Source: Lyophyllum atratum
Taxonomy: Eukaryota > Basidiomycota > Agaricomycetes > Agaricales > Lyophyllaceae
Reading direction: 5' to 3'
Assembly: GCA_014905825.1 (NCBI GenBank)
Contig: JACGCN010000003.1
Coordinates: 2,356,001-2,420,000 of the forward strand
DNA length: 64,000 nucleotides
Below the pieces are notes generated by a model. The model did no database searches. It saw only the letters and a program-made list of their open reading frames with translations, and was not told the DNA's origin. The position numbers and the translations under genes are program-made. Below are positions 45,904 through 61,367 of the stretch, one piece after another (position 1 is the stretch's first letter; the number at the start of each line of letters is the position of its first letter).

Positions 45904-48613
45904 ATGAAGTACAGTCTCCTCTCCCTCGTCGCATGCGTCCCTTTCTTCCTGCCCTTCACCGTCTATGGCGCCGATGTCAATTATAATTTGAACATCGCCA
46001 ATAGCGTGGTAGCCCCCGATGGTTTTCAGCGTGCCGGAGTCATCGCGAATGGCGGTTTTCCAGGACCTCTGATACAGGCCCAGAAGACCGACACCTTGCA
46101 CCTCACCGTTAACAACCAACTCACGAGTGCCAGCATGAGGTCAGCTGATTTCCCATATAGCTGCTCATCTCGAACGTTAACGCCAGCTTCCTCGACTAGG
46201 CGAAGCACGACGATTCATTGGCACGGTTTGGTTTGTATAGCGTGCGTGATAGGGGCCCAATCCTAACCTCAAGGTCTATTCTAGTTTCAATTCAGGACCG
46301 CATCGGAAGATGGACGTAAGTTGAAATATGAATCATTCAGACAGTATACGGGAAGTTAACGTCATCACGAAATCAGCTGCTGGCGTCAATCAATGTCCAA
46401 TCTCCCCTGGCCACTCCTATACCTATGACAGTAAGCCGATCCGTCTGCTGTTGCTTCATTGAGCGAGCGGTCGTTCATCTCTTCCCCACCAGTTCCTCTC
46501 AATGGCCAAGCCGGCACTTTTTGGTATGGAAATTGCTGCACCTGACATCGATCACTCGCTGATATACTTGGGATCTCCAGGTACCATAGGTGCGCGTGGC
46601 GTTGTTACGGAGCTGTTTATTTTAGACTCAGGACTCTTCAGCCACCTATCGTCCCAATACGTTGACGGGCTTCGCGGGTGAGTCGAACAGTACCGTTTCC
46701 GCCGTGCGTCATCTTACGTGAGAACGTAATAGGGCCTTGGTAGTCTATGGTCAGTTGACCATCATAGCAGGAACGGTCCGAGCTGGACGTTAACACCTTC
46801 ACAGATCCTCTAGATCCTCATCGGTCCCTGTACGATATAGATGACGCAAATACTGTCATCACATTGGCTGACTGGTACCATACGGTAAGATCAAAGCATT
46901 TTAATTTTCATTGTTCTCATGTAACACCGTGCATCAGGCCGCACCTGTCCTCCAAGAACAATACCTTCACGGCAACGGGGGCGGGAATCATGAACCTGTT
47001 GGTATTCTCCTCCGTTTCTCATCACCACATGATGCCATAGCTTCTGAAATGTTGGTCTAGATCCCAGATGCGGGCCTTATCAATGGATCAGGTCGCTATA
47101 TCGGAGGTCCGGCAACTGCGCGTTCTCGCGTCAACGTTGTAGCTGGGAAGAGATACCGTCTCCGTGTCATTAACATCTCTGTCTACTCTGGATACGAATT
47201 CTCGATCGAAGGACATAGGCTGACGATCATCGAGGTCAGTCGCATTCTGTATCCGTCGCAAGCTTTTGTCCAACGTCTCCCCAGGTGGATGGGATCAATC
47301 ATGTACCCCTGACGGTTGACCGTTTTGAGATTTATATAGGCCAACGTTACTCTGTGATATTGACAGCTGACCAACCGGTCAAAAATTACTGGATTCGCGC
47401 GCCCATGGAGCTACAGCACTCTTCGGATAACAATAACCGTGAGACCTGCATTTTCTTTCATACGAGTGAGTCAATAACACCTCTTTCAGTGGATACGGAC
47501 AAAGTCTACGCCGTTCTTCACTATAATGGAGCACCTGCTGGGGATCCCACTACTACCGCTAGTGGGAGAAGCGGCACGCTACTTGAGGAACATCTGCTTG
47601 CCCCCCTCGAAAATCCAGGAGCTCCAGGAGGTAACCGCCCCGCTGACAGAACTATTGATCTAAAATTCTCTCGCGAAAACGACGGCCAAACAAAAGTCCG
47701 CAATACTCTCTAAATATTTGTTATTCCCTTCTAATTTGACCTCGCAGTGGACCGTCAATGATATCCGATACGAGTCTCCTCGTATCCCGACGCTCCTCAA
47801 CGTCATTGCCAACGGTTATGCTACCGAAGCTGACTTTAATATTTCAGAGCATACCTACGTGCTCGGCAGGGACCAGATTATAGACCTCGTTATCCATGGT
47901 TCAGCCAATGGCGAGTTATCCTCCGTCCTCTCACTGCTCACAAGAATTGACGTCGCCTATGATTTCCAGGTCATACTCAGTAAGTCGCTTTAGGAAACAC
48001 ATGTCGATGCTTACGACTCACCGGCTGTTATAGTCCGTTCCAGTGAGTTTTCCGTGATGTCTCTCAATAAGAATAACTTCGATGCTCTTTCAAGTCTTCA
48101 CGGCCATGCCTTCGATATCATCCAGGGATCATCAGGCCCACCGAACTACGTCAACCCTCCTCGTCGTGATGTTGTTGGCGTCAAAGGTAACATTCCTCAT
48201 ATCGAAATAGGATGCGGTCTTTTTGATACGGGTAAATTTTCAGATTCCACTGTCATCATCCGATTCGAAACAGACAACCCTGGTCCCTGGTACGCTTGTT
48301 TCACGCCTGGAAGCCACAATTTGATATTGATTTTCTCAAACACAGGTTTTTCCACTGTCGTATGTGTCTCCCCACTATCACAATCCACTGACCCAAATAT
48401 TTACCTCCCTAGACATTGGTACTCGCTCTCTTTAAATTTCTAATACCATCTCCTGACCTGTTATCTTCAGATTGGCATCTTGAAGCTGGCTTGGCTGTGG
48501 TTTTCGCCGAAGCGCCAAGCGACCTAGTTTCTGGGCCTTCCTCTCAGAGAATCAAGCTGTCATGGTTGGCCTTATGTCCCATTTATCAAGCCCTACCACC
48601 CGCACAACAATAG
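45904..48613 (+). CDS. Laccase (multicopper oxidase, AA1) with micro-exons
   Basis: Secreted blue copper enzyme that oxidises phenols with O2. The ATG at 45904 gives the signal peptide [23 protein letters not shown] place 20 introns; the product is about 500-530 residues. All four copper motifs are complete once spliced: [41 protein letters not shown] and [18 protein letters not shown]. Several key residues sit on micro-exons: 46581-46589 (9 nt), 46733-46749 (17 nt), 47970-47979 (10 nt), 48034-48042 (9 nt) and 48413-48418 (6 nt). The exon before 47970 ends at a GC donor (AATG|gcgagt). The C-terminus reads [10 protein letters not shown] with a stop at 48611. Unspliced, the gene looks broken at the third and fourth motifs, but it is not. 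Two H2O2-forming-type oxidases follow downstream. Confidence 0.9.
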
Positions 48614-52264
<3,651 letters not shown>

Positions 52265-53079
52265 ACTTGTTTCAGGAGACACAATGGACTTGGCTAGCGC
52301 TGCTACTGAAACGGACACGGATTTCCCAGTTACTGTAATACTCTGTAATATTGTACTTACGATCCCTACTTATGCAAGCTCACACTCTTTACTACAGTAG
52401 TCACTTTGACGATTGCGTACGTATGTTGTACAGTGCGCTGCCATCCAGTAATAAGGGCGCGCTATAATGGACATTGCTCACAGAATGCAGTTCCCACCAT
52501 CATGTCGACCTTGAAAACCAAGTCAGGGACTGGGTCGCAGTAGGTACGGACAGAGGCATCCGCAGCACCGCGTAGCTCTGCGTAGCTGCCAAGAGCTCCG
52601 GCAAAAGACGGCAAATAAACTTTTCATAAGTGGCTGTACCAATAACAGGGTACAACAACGTTCTTTTCTCTCCAGTGCTCTGCCCCAAAGATGTACAACG
52701 CAAGCTATTCTAGCAGGTCAACTAAATGCCAGCTCAGACAGATATCAACCACGGCCAGGATTCTCCAGAATCGAAAGTACAACCGCCAGTCAGGTTCAGT
52801 ATATTTCGGAGGCTTCGGGTGCAGGGCTTGACGGGTCGACACAGGTAATCAAATCGTTGCCAGATCCCCCGGCGGGGGCTTTCCATCATGATCGAAACGG
52901 CAACTGCCCCATATGCACGACATTGATCCCGAATCCCCGCGTCGTGAATAGAGCATTCTTGGCTCTTATGTAACTCTCAGGCCAAGGGATGTGAGGGAAC
53001 TCAAGCATGCTTGCATCATTTAGAAGTCGTCGACCTTTGTACTCTTCTCCCACAACATACGCTACTCCCCCCACCCTAG
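52265..53079. other. Spacer between the two GMC genes
   Basis: Holds the 3'UTR of copy 1 and the promoter of copy 2. No separate gene. Confidence 0.4.
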
Positions 53080-55591
53080 ATGTGGTCCCTGCGGCTGCTT
53101 GTGACAATTTCTGTACTATCTACAACCGCTCTTTCATACATTCCTTCCGACTCTCATGCCTCGTCTCGCCAACTACACGCTCGTGGATATGTCACCGGGG
53201 ACACACTTGCGGCCTCTTACGACTTCGTCATCGTCGGTGGAGGATTAGCTGGCCTAGTCCTTGCAGCCCGTTTGACAGAAAATGAAAGAACAACAGTACT
53301 CGTGTTGGAGGCAGGTGATTCGGGAGATGCAGTCGCAGATCGCATCAGTAAGCTCCAGTTATTTCATGCTCAAATGCCCGAACCTGACAGAATATCAGAT
53401 ACGCCTTCTGGTGCTTACTATGCATCCCTGCTATACACTCCCAATGACTGGCAATACAAAACAATCGCGCAACCTACAGCCGCGAACCGGATGTTCGATT
53501 GGCCACGAGGCAAGGTGCGCACGCCACGAGGTTTCTCGTCGTGACAGCTGTTAATGGCCTCAACAGATTCTGGGTGGATCAAGTGCAGTGAATGCAATGT
53601 ATCTTGTCAGGCCGTCCGAGATCGAAGTCAATGCTTGGGAGAGCCTCATGACGAACGAGGATAGTGAGGCTGCGAAGAAATGGGGTTGGGATCAGTTTTA
53701 TGCTGCTATGAAAAAGAGCGAGACTTTCACTCCTCCAAGGGATGAAGTTGCCCAAATAGGAAACATAACGTGGAGCGCGTCCTCTCATGGGACGAACGGT
53801 CCCATGCAGGCATCCTATCCCGCCGTGTCAGTATATTTATTTGAATAAGCCATCCAGGGACGCTGAACGTCGTTGTTCAATAGCATGATGTCCCAGGTCG
53901 GAGGATGGGCACCTTCCTTGAATGCTCTTGGTTTGCCTCCCCTCAAGGAACCGAACGGTGGAGTGACCCTAGGATCACTCGTTGGCCCATCTTGGATCAA
54001 TCCTTCTAACTGGACGCGTTCATACTCGAAAGCCGCATACCTCGACCCAGCCCTTTCACGCCCAAACCTTTCGATCCTCGTCAACTCTACGGCCACATGC
54101 ATCATCTTCGCGGATGGTTCGGGGAATCTCACCGCGACTGGCGTCGAATTCTCAGGATCGCGTGACGGACAACGGAAAACGGTGTCCGTGAAGAACGAAG
54201 TGATCGTTTCGGGTGGCGTTGTTGGGAGCCCTCAGCTCTTGATGCTAAGTGGTGTTGGACCTAAAGATGTTCTTGAAGCCGCTGGTGTGCCCTTGAAAGT
54301 CGAGTTACCTGGTGTTGGGCAACATCTTCAAGATCATTTGGTTTGTGTCGTCCACTTTCTGGCCTCTTTATAGCGTGTCTGAAGTTTTCATTACGGTTCA
54401 GACAGCCGCGGTTGTATGGGATAGCACCGCTGAAACTGGCGGTGATATCCAGCGTTCAGGATCCGACTTTGCTGTTAGTACCTAATCACATCCATCTTGT
54501 CTTCGTCTAACAACTCTGTTCATTTGCTTAGAAATCAAAAGAGTTCCTTTCGTTCGTCAACTCTGCCACGGCTTTTGCCAACCTAACGAGACTGTTCGGG
54601 AGCGAAGGTGCTGCTGGTCTCCAGAAGGCTGTGGCCGATGGGCTCGCAGATTCTGCTAGTAAACTTGTCCCTAGCACATGGCCAGAGGTCATCGAGGGTT
54701 ACAAGGCTATCTATAACACCATTGCTAACAAGATATTCACCTCGGACGTTGCCGTCGTCGAACTGCTTTTGGCAACTAACACGCCCGGACAGGTCGGTGT
54801 CCAGGCCGCCATCCAACATCCCCTCAGGTGCGTTCTCAGTTTTTGCTTCGTCGGTTCGAATCATGACCTTTGCGCGTGTAATTAGCCAGGGTCGCTTGTA
54901 CATTAACTCTTCTTCTGTGTTCGACGCACCTATCATCGATCCGCGGTACTTCTCGCACTGGGCAGGTTAGTGATTTGCCTGAAGACGGAAGCGGACGATG
55001 TACTGAATCGCACATACCACGTAGATTTGACGATAATGCGAGAAGGCATCAAGCTCGTGCGGGCTCTTAAGCAAACCCCGCCGTTCAACAGCAGTCTCGG
55101 CAACGAGACTGTCCCAGGTCCCACTGTTGGGACTGACCAAGAGATCGAAACGTGGTTGATCAATCAAGCTAGCACGCAGTACCATCCGATCTCCAGTTGC
55201 GCTATGCTGCCCAAATCTCAAGGCGGTGTCGTCAACGCCAAGCTCCAGGTTTATGGCCTGGGTGAGTTGGCATCCTCGGCGCGCTTAGTCATTGCTCAAA
55301 CATTATATTCCAGCGAACGTCCGAGTTGTTGATTCGTCTGTTTATCCTTTCGAGTTCGCGGCCCACGTAAGTAGATTACTTGGCCATGGTATTGTAATCA
55401 ACGCTAATCCTCATACCTAGGTGGGCGCCTCAACCTATGGTCTTGCGGAACAGGCTTCCGGCATTATCCTATCAGACAACCACCTCCCCACGAACGCGGT
55501 TAAAGGTCTGGCCATACCCTCCTTCACTACTCTTGCACTTGTGTGGACGTCCTTTTTCGCAGTTTCCGTCGCAGGTGGCTTTATCCCCTAG
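53080..55591 (+). CDS. Secreted GMC oxidoreductase (AA3_2-like), copy 2
   Basis: Tandem paralogue of the gene at 49694 with the same layout and intron positions. Signal peptide MWSLRLLVTISVLSTTALS; FAD motif [58 protein letters not shown]. The catalytic part is YHPISSCAMLPKSQGGVVN, then VDSSVYPFEFAAHVGASTYG. The Ser/Thr linker of copy 1 is shorter here, but the C-terminus is again hydrophobic (SFTTLALVWTSFFAVSVAGG). All family motifs are intact. The tandem pair beside a laccase fits a lignocellulose or phenol-oxidation neighbourhood, where GMC enzymes give H2O2 or reduce quinones; this link is inference. Confidence 0.88.
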
Positions 55592-55919
55592 AAGATTCAT
55601 TCAAACTCCGCATGATATCTACACATGCAGCATCAGCGTTTTTTGTACATCTACATCTAAACCATCGGCATTTTACTCGACGAACTATTCACGTTCACGT
55701 TTGTACGCGCGTGTTGTCCTATGCGTTTGCTATCAGGACTATATCTCCCGCTTTCGTTGAGGGTTCGGACTATGTACTATTGGAGGAGGCGAGGTTTCGG
55801 CTAGAGGAGAGGGGGGTCAAGGGAGGGAGTGAAGTGAGAAGCCAGGAAAATGTTGTATGCTTGGATTATCCGATGATCCGCTCCGTCTACTTACATATCG
55901 CTGTTGTACATAACTGTAG

Positions 55920-57133
55920 CTAATCTGATTCAACGGTCTCCTGTCCACCCTCGCGACTCCTTTGGATATCCGATGTCGCCGTTTCGTTCGCGGCCTGCGA
56001 GCTTGGCTTGGTAAAATGCAGGCTTCGGCTGACCACATATTCACCAGCCGTCCTAGTTCCTGGCACTTTGTCGAAGTGGACAAGAACAATGATGAGTGTA
56101 GGGAGAATCCCCTGGTGGCTCGCGGATCAGCGAGGAGGGGATCGTATGAAGGACGTGCCTACAATGAGTGGGATTTCCAAGTTAAGTATGACCGTCAAGC
56201 CGATGCTTTTGGTCCGATCCAAAATCAAGCTAATGAACTAGAGGTAAAGAGAGAGAAAAGGTGGTAAGTACTGGCTTTAGCCTGTCATTGGCCGCTGATT
56301 TACCTGGCAAGCGGTGTACAAAGCCCCCGACTCGATTATGAGGGCTACAACTCCCTTGTAGTCATTTGATAAATATGATATACCAGCCTTCTTCGTTACC
56401 TTTCTGATCTGGTAGTACATATACCTGTTTCCCATGTATTAGAAGACAGTTATTTCGCTGAAGAAGTTCCTCACCAAATTCTACCTGCAATCAAGAGCGT
56501 GCAGATTGAAGTATTGGCGACGATCAAAGCAACTGGTGCCACAGTAAAGAACCTTCGAACTTTCGGGCTGAAGGCGATGTCAAGACTGCAGGCTAACAGA
56601 AGAATGAGAAACGAGTGGAAGAACTTGAACGTCTGGGAGGAGGGCCATCTACCTGCAGCACTGATCATTATGGCGACAGGTCCCGCTGCAATCCAATAGT
56701 TACGGTCCCACATAACCCAGACTCTGAAGAAGGTTTGTATTTAGCAATAAGACAGCTGACTGACAGAAAGTAGCGGCACCTCCATATCAGAATAAGATCG
56801 CCAATGACGAACTATACGAAAAGAGTCAGCTATCGGGGATGCTACTGGATTCAAGCCGTTCACTTGCCTGTATTACGGAGAGAATGATTTGGGACTGCGC
56901 GTTAGCCAAAGGAGGCTTCCCGACGCCTGTTTCGGCTTGCATCACCAAGCCTAAATGGGTGGCCGAGATGAGGAACATCAGGACCGATGCGCTGAAAAGT
57001 ATCCGGTGCATCTTGGGCATGGTACGCCATTGGTGCCTAATTTGCAAGGGTTATGGAAGCGTGAAGCTCTATCCCGACAGAGTCACATACGCTAACAACC
57101 ATACAACGAGCCCAATTAGAACCCCATATGCAC
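55920..57133 (-). CDS. Agaricomycete seven-helix-type membrane protein, 5' end unresolved
   Basis: The exons read GAYGVLIGLVVWLLAYVTL, then MHRILFSASVLMFLISATHL, then FVIGDLILIWRVWVMWDRNY. After these come WIAAGPVAIMISAAAC, TVAPVALIVANTSICTLLIA, VVALIIESGALYTACQ and GLTVILNLEIPLIGILPTLIIV. The Ser/Gln-rich tail ends VESD (stop 55920). The order of helices with WVMWDRN and ESGALYT is that of a large orphan membrane family in mushrooms. One intron uses a GC donor (ATACAG|gcaagt at 56867). The first exon with a start was not found: sequence before 57133 has a stop in frame, and the CGTGCA repeats begin 71 bp further on, so the 5' end may have been displaced or lost. Confidence 0.7.
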
Positions 57134-57204
57134 CTGCACAATACCCCAGTTTCCGACCGTCAGCTGAAGGATCGAAATAACACTCATGTACCTACGGGCC
57201 TATA

Positions 57205-58598
57205 GAAATTGCCGTGGCACTGCCGTGCAAGCGTGCAAAACACCTTTTTTAGCGTGGCACGGCACCAAGCGATTAGCGTGCATCTAATAAATTAGCGTGC
57301 AAATTACCTTTCTGCCGTGCACAAGCCGTGCAGGTATGATTTCTGCCGTGCAGATTTGATTTTTGGCGGGCGTGCTCCTATGTAGTAGCGCAGAGATAAC
57401 AATGATGACTTGCGACGTCTGGGTGAACCTGCCATGTCACATGAGCTCGGCAAAACTTCGACTCGCAAAACCTTGTCTCCACAGGCTGGGGGGTCTATAG
57501 CTAAGTTCAAACAACTATCGAAACACGGATATATGATCCATTTGAGTGCCTTAAAGAACTGACATCGTACGTCCCGCACGAGGATGTTACAGAATCTCAA
57601 AGGTGATGGTACTTATTCAATTCCGGGGTATCTTTCAACAATCTTGGAATGACATTAATACGCCTACGTGCTTCAACGACATGATTTCAGAGGTACAATA
57701 GGAATCAGGATACAGCTACGTCTGTTCTTTCTCTTGGGAATTGGGCGCGGCCATTCAACTTGTTGATGAACGACGGGCTTGATGGGAGGGGTTGTGGTTA
57801 TTTCCCCGTATTCGAATCCACGCTGTCAGGCTGAGTTAATCGCGAGATTCTTATGACTCTGATAGCACTCATCACTTACTTCAAGCTCGGTTTCGCGACC
57901 ACTCCGGTCTCCTGCGTCTCGCGTGTGTGCACTTGTCCCATCACTGCTCGCTTCTCGGACTGTGTCGAACTGAAGTAATGATATATAGTATGTAACGGAA
58001 GAAGCCCTCTGGTGTTTGCGGCAATGAGTACATAGTCTAAATGCTGATGGACATATAATAGGGTGACTTACGAGGGCCGTGGTTGCTAAAAGAGTCAATA
58101 AGGGAATGTAGGATTGAACGAACCTGACGCTACCTGACGTGGCTGAGCGCTGATCATTGGGTCAGACCACGATCGAGGGCTTGGATCGACCCCGGAGTTC
58201 ACAGGCAACTCTTCATCATCAGCGTGCACTAGCGTGCATCGACGTGCTCAGCGTACACTCCCGTGCATCGACGTGCATCGACGTGCATTGACGTGCACTC
58301 GCGTGCATTGGCGTGCACCTAGCGTGCAGTGCCGTGCAGGTGCCGTGCAACTTGCGTGCCGATGTGGCTGTGCTAGCGTGCAAGCCAGTTTTTGACGTCA
58401 ATTCGAGAACCCCAGCGAGCTTTCTGAACAGAAATTTCGCTTTGATAATGGTGGTAAGTAATCTATACACCCTCTCCGAGTCTTATAAGGCTGATATGAT
58501 GTCCCAAAATACGAATCCCAGGCTACATCTACGGACACTAGCGTGGCACGCTTGCACGCTAGTGCCACGCTTGCGTGCGAGTGCCACGGCGATTTTCC
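57205..58598. mobile_element. Candidate non-autonomous DNA element with CGTGCA subterminal repeats
   Basis: The two ends are inverted copies: GAAATTGCCGTGGCACT at 57205-57221, and the reverse complement of 58580-58598 reads GGAAAATCGCCGTGGCACT. Inside each end there are clusters of degenerate CGTGCA/GCGTGC/CCGTGCA units (57211-57356; 58222-58385; 58541-58592), while the middle 0.85 kb has none and no gene. Short terminal inverted repeats plus many subterminal hexamers are typical of non-autonomous DNA transposons. I could not define a target duplication. It could instead be a minisatellite cluster. Confidence 0.5.
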
Positions 58599-59207
58599 TG
58601 TGCCCTGTACCTACCCACCAGTATCGATTCACACATTATGGAGATGAGTTCTATCGACTGATGTGAGAGTACCATCCTGGTGATGTATAGGGATGTGAAG
58701 TCTGACGGGAATTACGGAGACAGGATACCTCGAGAGATCTTATAGCATGGTGTCCCGCAAGCAATGATCTACACCGGGCAAGTTCTAGGCTGTCGGATTT
58801 GATCAAAATCCGTCATAAATCCCAACAGGCTACGTACAGAAGCTGATTCGTGCTAGATCCACCTGTCATCATGAATATCATGAGCGTTTCAGCGGGAACT
58901 TCCAGCCTTGCCACCAATGAGGGGACTCAGAAGCATGTGTCCATATGAGAAGTTGTTGAGTAGAAGCTGGGCCTCGAAAAGAAGAAACAATACTTCAATA
59001 CTAGAGTACATTATGATTAACAGCCGCCTGTTCAGCATCAGCAAGCAAGAGTCGTCAGCCGGATGATCCCTACATTCCATAAGAATTCCATCATCATCTC
59101 GATTAGGATCCGGAATACTGGAAGAATAACAAGAGTTCGAGGAGAATGACGAATCCGTGATTCCGCCATTCCAATATAGGTCTCTGGTGCATCACGCCCT
59201 GAACATA
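58599..59207. other. Spacer
   Basis: No gene or repeat recognised. Confidence 0.35.
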
Positions 59208-61367
59208 TTATGCAACAGAAAGAAGATCAGCGACCTTGTTGTGTCTTGGGGTGAAACGGACACGGAAAGGCTTCGTATGCCTGGCAGAAATGAATTAGGT
59301 AGATGTTCACGGAGAGGGGTAACTTGAATACCTGATGGCGCCCGCTTCGAATTCAGCCTTGATAGGAATTTCCTTACCGTCCTCGTCGATATCGGGTGAG
59401 ATGACGAAGGAGGACAAAAGCGACGCCATCGAGTACCAGACCGCGAAATGAGCGAAATGATTTCCAGGGCAACGTCTTTAGATCGCTTCGTCAAACAAAG
59501 TGGACGATGAAAGGGAGGTAAGATCTCACCTTCGGCCAAAGCCGTAGACATAGTTCGTGGGGTCCAGTCTCTTGGCTTCTTTGGGATCTAATCCCTCGAA
59601 ACGCTCTGGCAAGAACGTTTCGGGATCCTTGTAGAGCCGTTCGTCATGAAGTATACCCCTAAAAAGAGTGTTGGTATTGTTCACTGCCATCAGACAGAAG
59701 GAAGTACCAGATATTCCCAATGCACTTCAGGAAGAACAGAAAGTTAGCGAAGGCGAAGACCTACGTCGAGACACGTGCTTACGATTGTTCCGACAGGAAG
59801 GAAGTAGTTGTTATAGACATCATCTCGAACGAGACGGTGAGGAACAGCTAAAAAGACGGTAAGCCTCGCGAGACCCAAAATCGGAACAGCTATGACCCAC
59901 ACAAGGGAGCTGGGGTGCCCCATCGAAGAGTTTCCTTGAATATACATTCCATGAATGGCAGCTCCTCCCTGTCCTGGAAGGTGGGAAGCCTGTCACGCCC
60001 AACAACTTCGTCGAGTTCCTTCTGTGCCTTCGCCTGACTTTTCGGGTTGAGGGCCATTGCCATGATAAACTGACTCAAAGATGCGACGACCTGTAATATC
60101 AATGTCAAATTTGAGTCAGTGGATAGCATCTTTGAAAATACCTACAACGTCTAGTCCAGCTATAATGAAGAAGGTCAGCAAGAACATATCCCATTCGAGA
60201 GGGCGACATACCTCCGAAGCCAGAAGTCGCGATCCATTTCACTCGATTCTCGGTTTCCGTGTCGACGGGGCTGCCATCAGGAGTGATCATGAGGGAGCCA
60301 CATAAAGAGTTCTTCGCATCTTCGCTCGTGTGCTGAAGAAAATGTTAATGAGGGTGACAAAAGGCCTTGAACAGTGCGTACCATGTTCTCCTTGAAGCCG
60401 TCGAATGCCTTGTCAACCCAATCTGGGATACGCGCCTGCCATGCTGCGGCTTGTTTGCGGAATGCAAGGCCAGGAATATGTTTTGCTGTGGAAAGGCACT
60501 CAGTTGATGCGAGATTTAGAGCGTACACTGCCAACTCACCAATGGGGAGAAAGTCGATAATCCAACGGCCGGTGATTGCATTAGTGGATGCGTCCATCAG
60601 CTCGAGGGCAAGCGCGACATAAGGGTCTTTGTCAGAGACGACGCGATGGCCATACATCGACATCATGACAACTGATCCAGCCATCCTGACGTTGAACGTC
60701 AGCAAAAATGATGCAAGAACCTTGAAAGGAGCTCACCTGTTAAGATGGGCAATGAAATTCGTGGGCTCGTTATAAAGAAGCCTCAGAAGCCCATGAGATT
60801 CCTCTGCGATGCCTCTTTCCCATTTCGACACTGCTCGGGTACTGAGTGCTTGATTCATCAGTCTTCGACCAAACTGAAACTTCTCTCCATAACGCATGAT
60901 GGGTGTGAGATCACCCATACCAGAACTGAAGGAACTGTGATTACTTGAGTCAGTGAGGTAGCGGATCAAACGTACAAGTCGGCCGCCATCGGGAAATGTG
61001 GTCTATCCGAATATAGCGAACCTCGTTTGTCGAGTAGGTCCATCGCGGCTTCGCCGTTGAGCATGACTATGGGTGATCCAAAGACCTCAAGGTACACAAT
61101 GTCACCTGGTAGCTGGTGAGTTGAGCAGTGCTAGACAGACTAAAGCGAGTACAGACCATATTTCTTTGCTAGTGAGGCCATGTTGTCTGCCTCTCTGGAG
61201 CCTTGTAAATCGAAGACATTGCCGATGATCGGAAATCCCATCGGACCCGGAGGACGTGATCTCAATCGGCGGCGAGCATAGTGCACACCGTAGAGCAAGA
61301 CCGTTACAAAGACGATGCCCTGGAGTATGGTGGCTGCTTGCAGTGCAAGCTCGTGAGTTCCTGACAT
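59208..61367 (-). CDS. Cytochrome P450 monooxygenase, second copy type
   Basis: The ATG at 61367 gives a short lumenal start and the anchor AATILQGIVFVTVLLYGVHY, then RSRPPGPMGFPIIGN. The I-helix reads GFGAGLDVVVASLSQ and is built in part from a 14 nt exon at 60146-60159. The ExxR motif is KETLRW, PERF is FLPERFEG, and the heme loop is YGFGRRRCPGNHFAHF, with an intron before CPG. A last intron joins GAIR to HTKPFRVRF; the stop is at 59208. All diagnostic residues are present. It faces a UbiA prenyltransferase across about 1.2 kb. It differs from the P450 at 8345 in every loop, so the two are not recent duplicates. Confidence 0.9.

Noticed and set aside
47911..48480. Laccase as a pseudogene lacking HPFHLHGH and HCHIDWH
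   Set aside because: The motifs are restored exactly by micro-exons with proper AG/GT (one GC) borders and the frame holds to the stop.
58222..58385. CGTGCA cluster as telomere-type or CRISPR-type repeat
   Set aside because: Units are degenerate and irregularly spaced, and the clusters are tied to inverted ends, so a transposon-like unit fits better.
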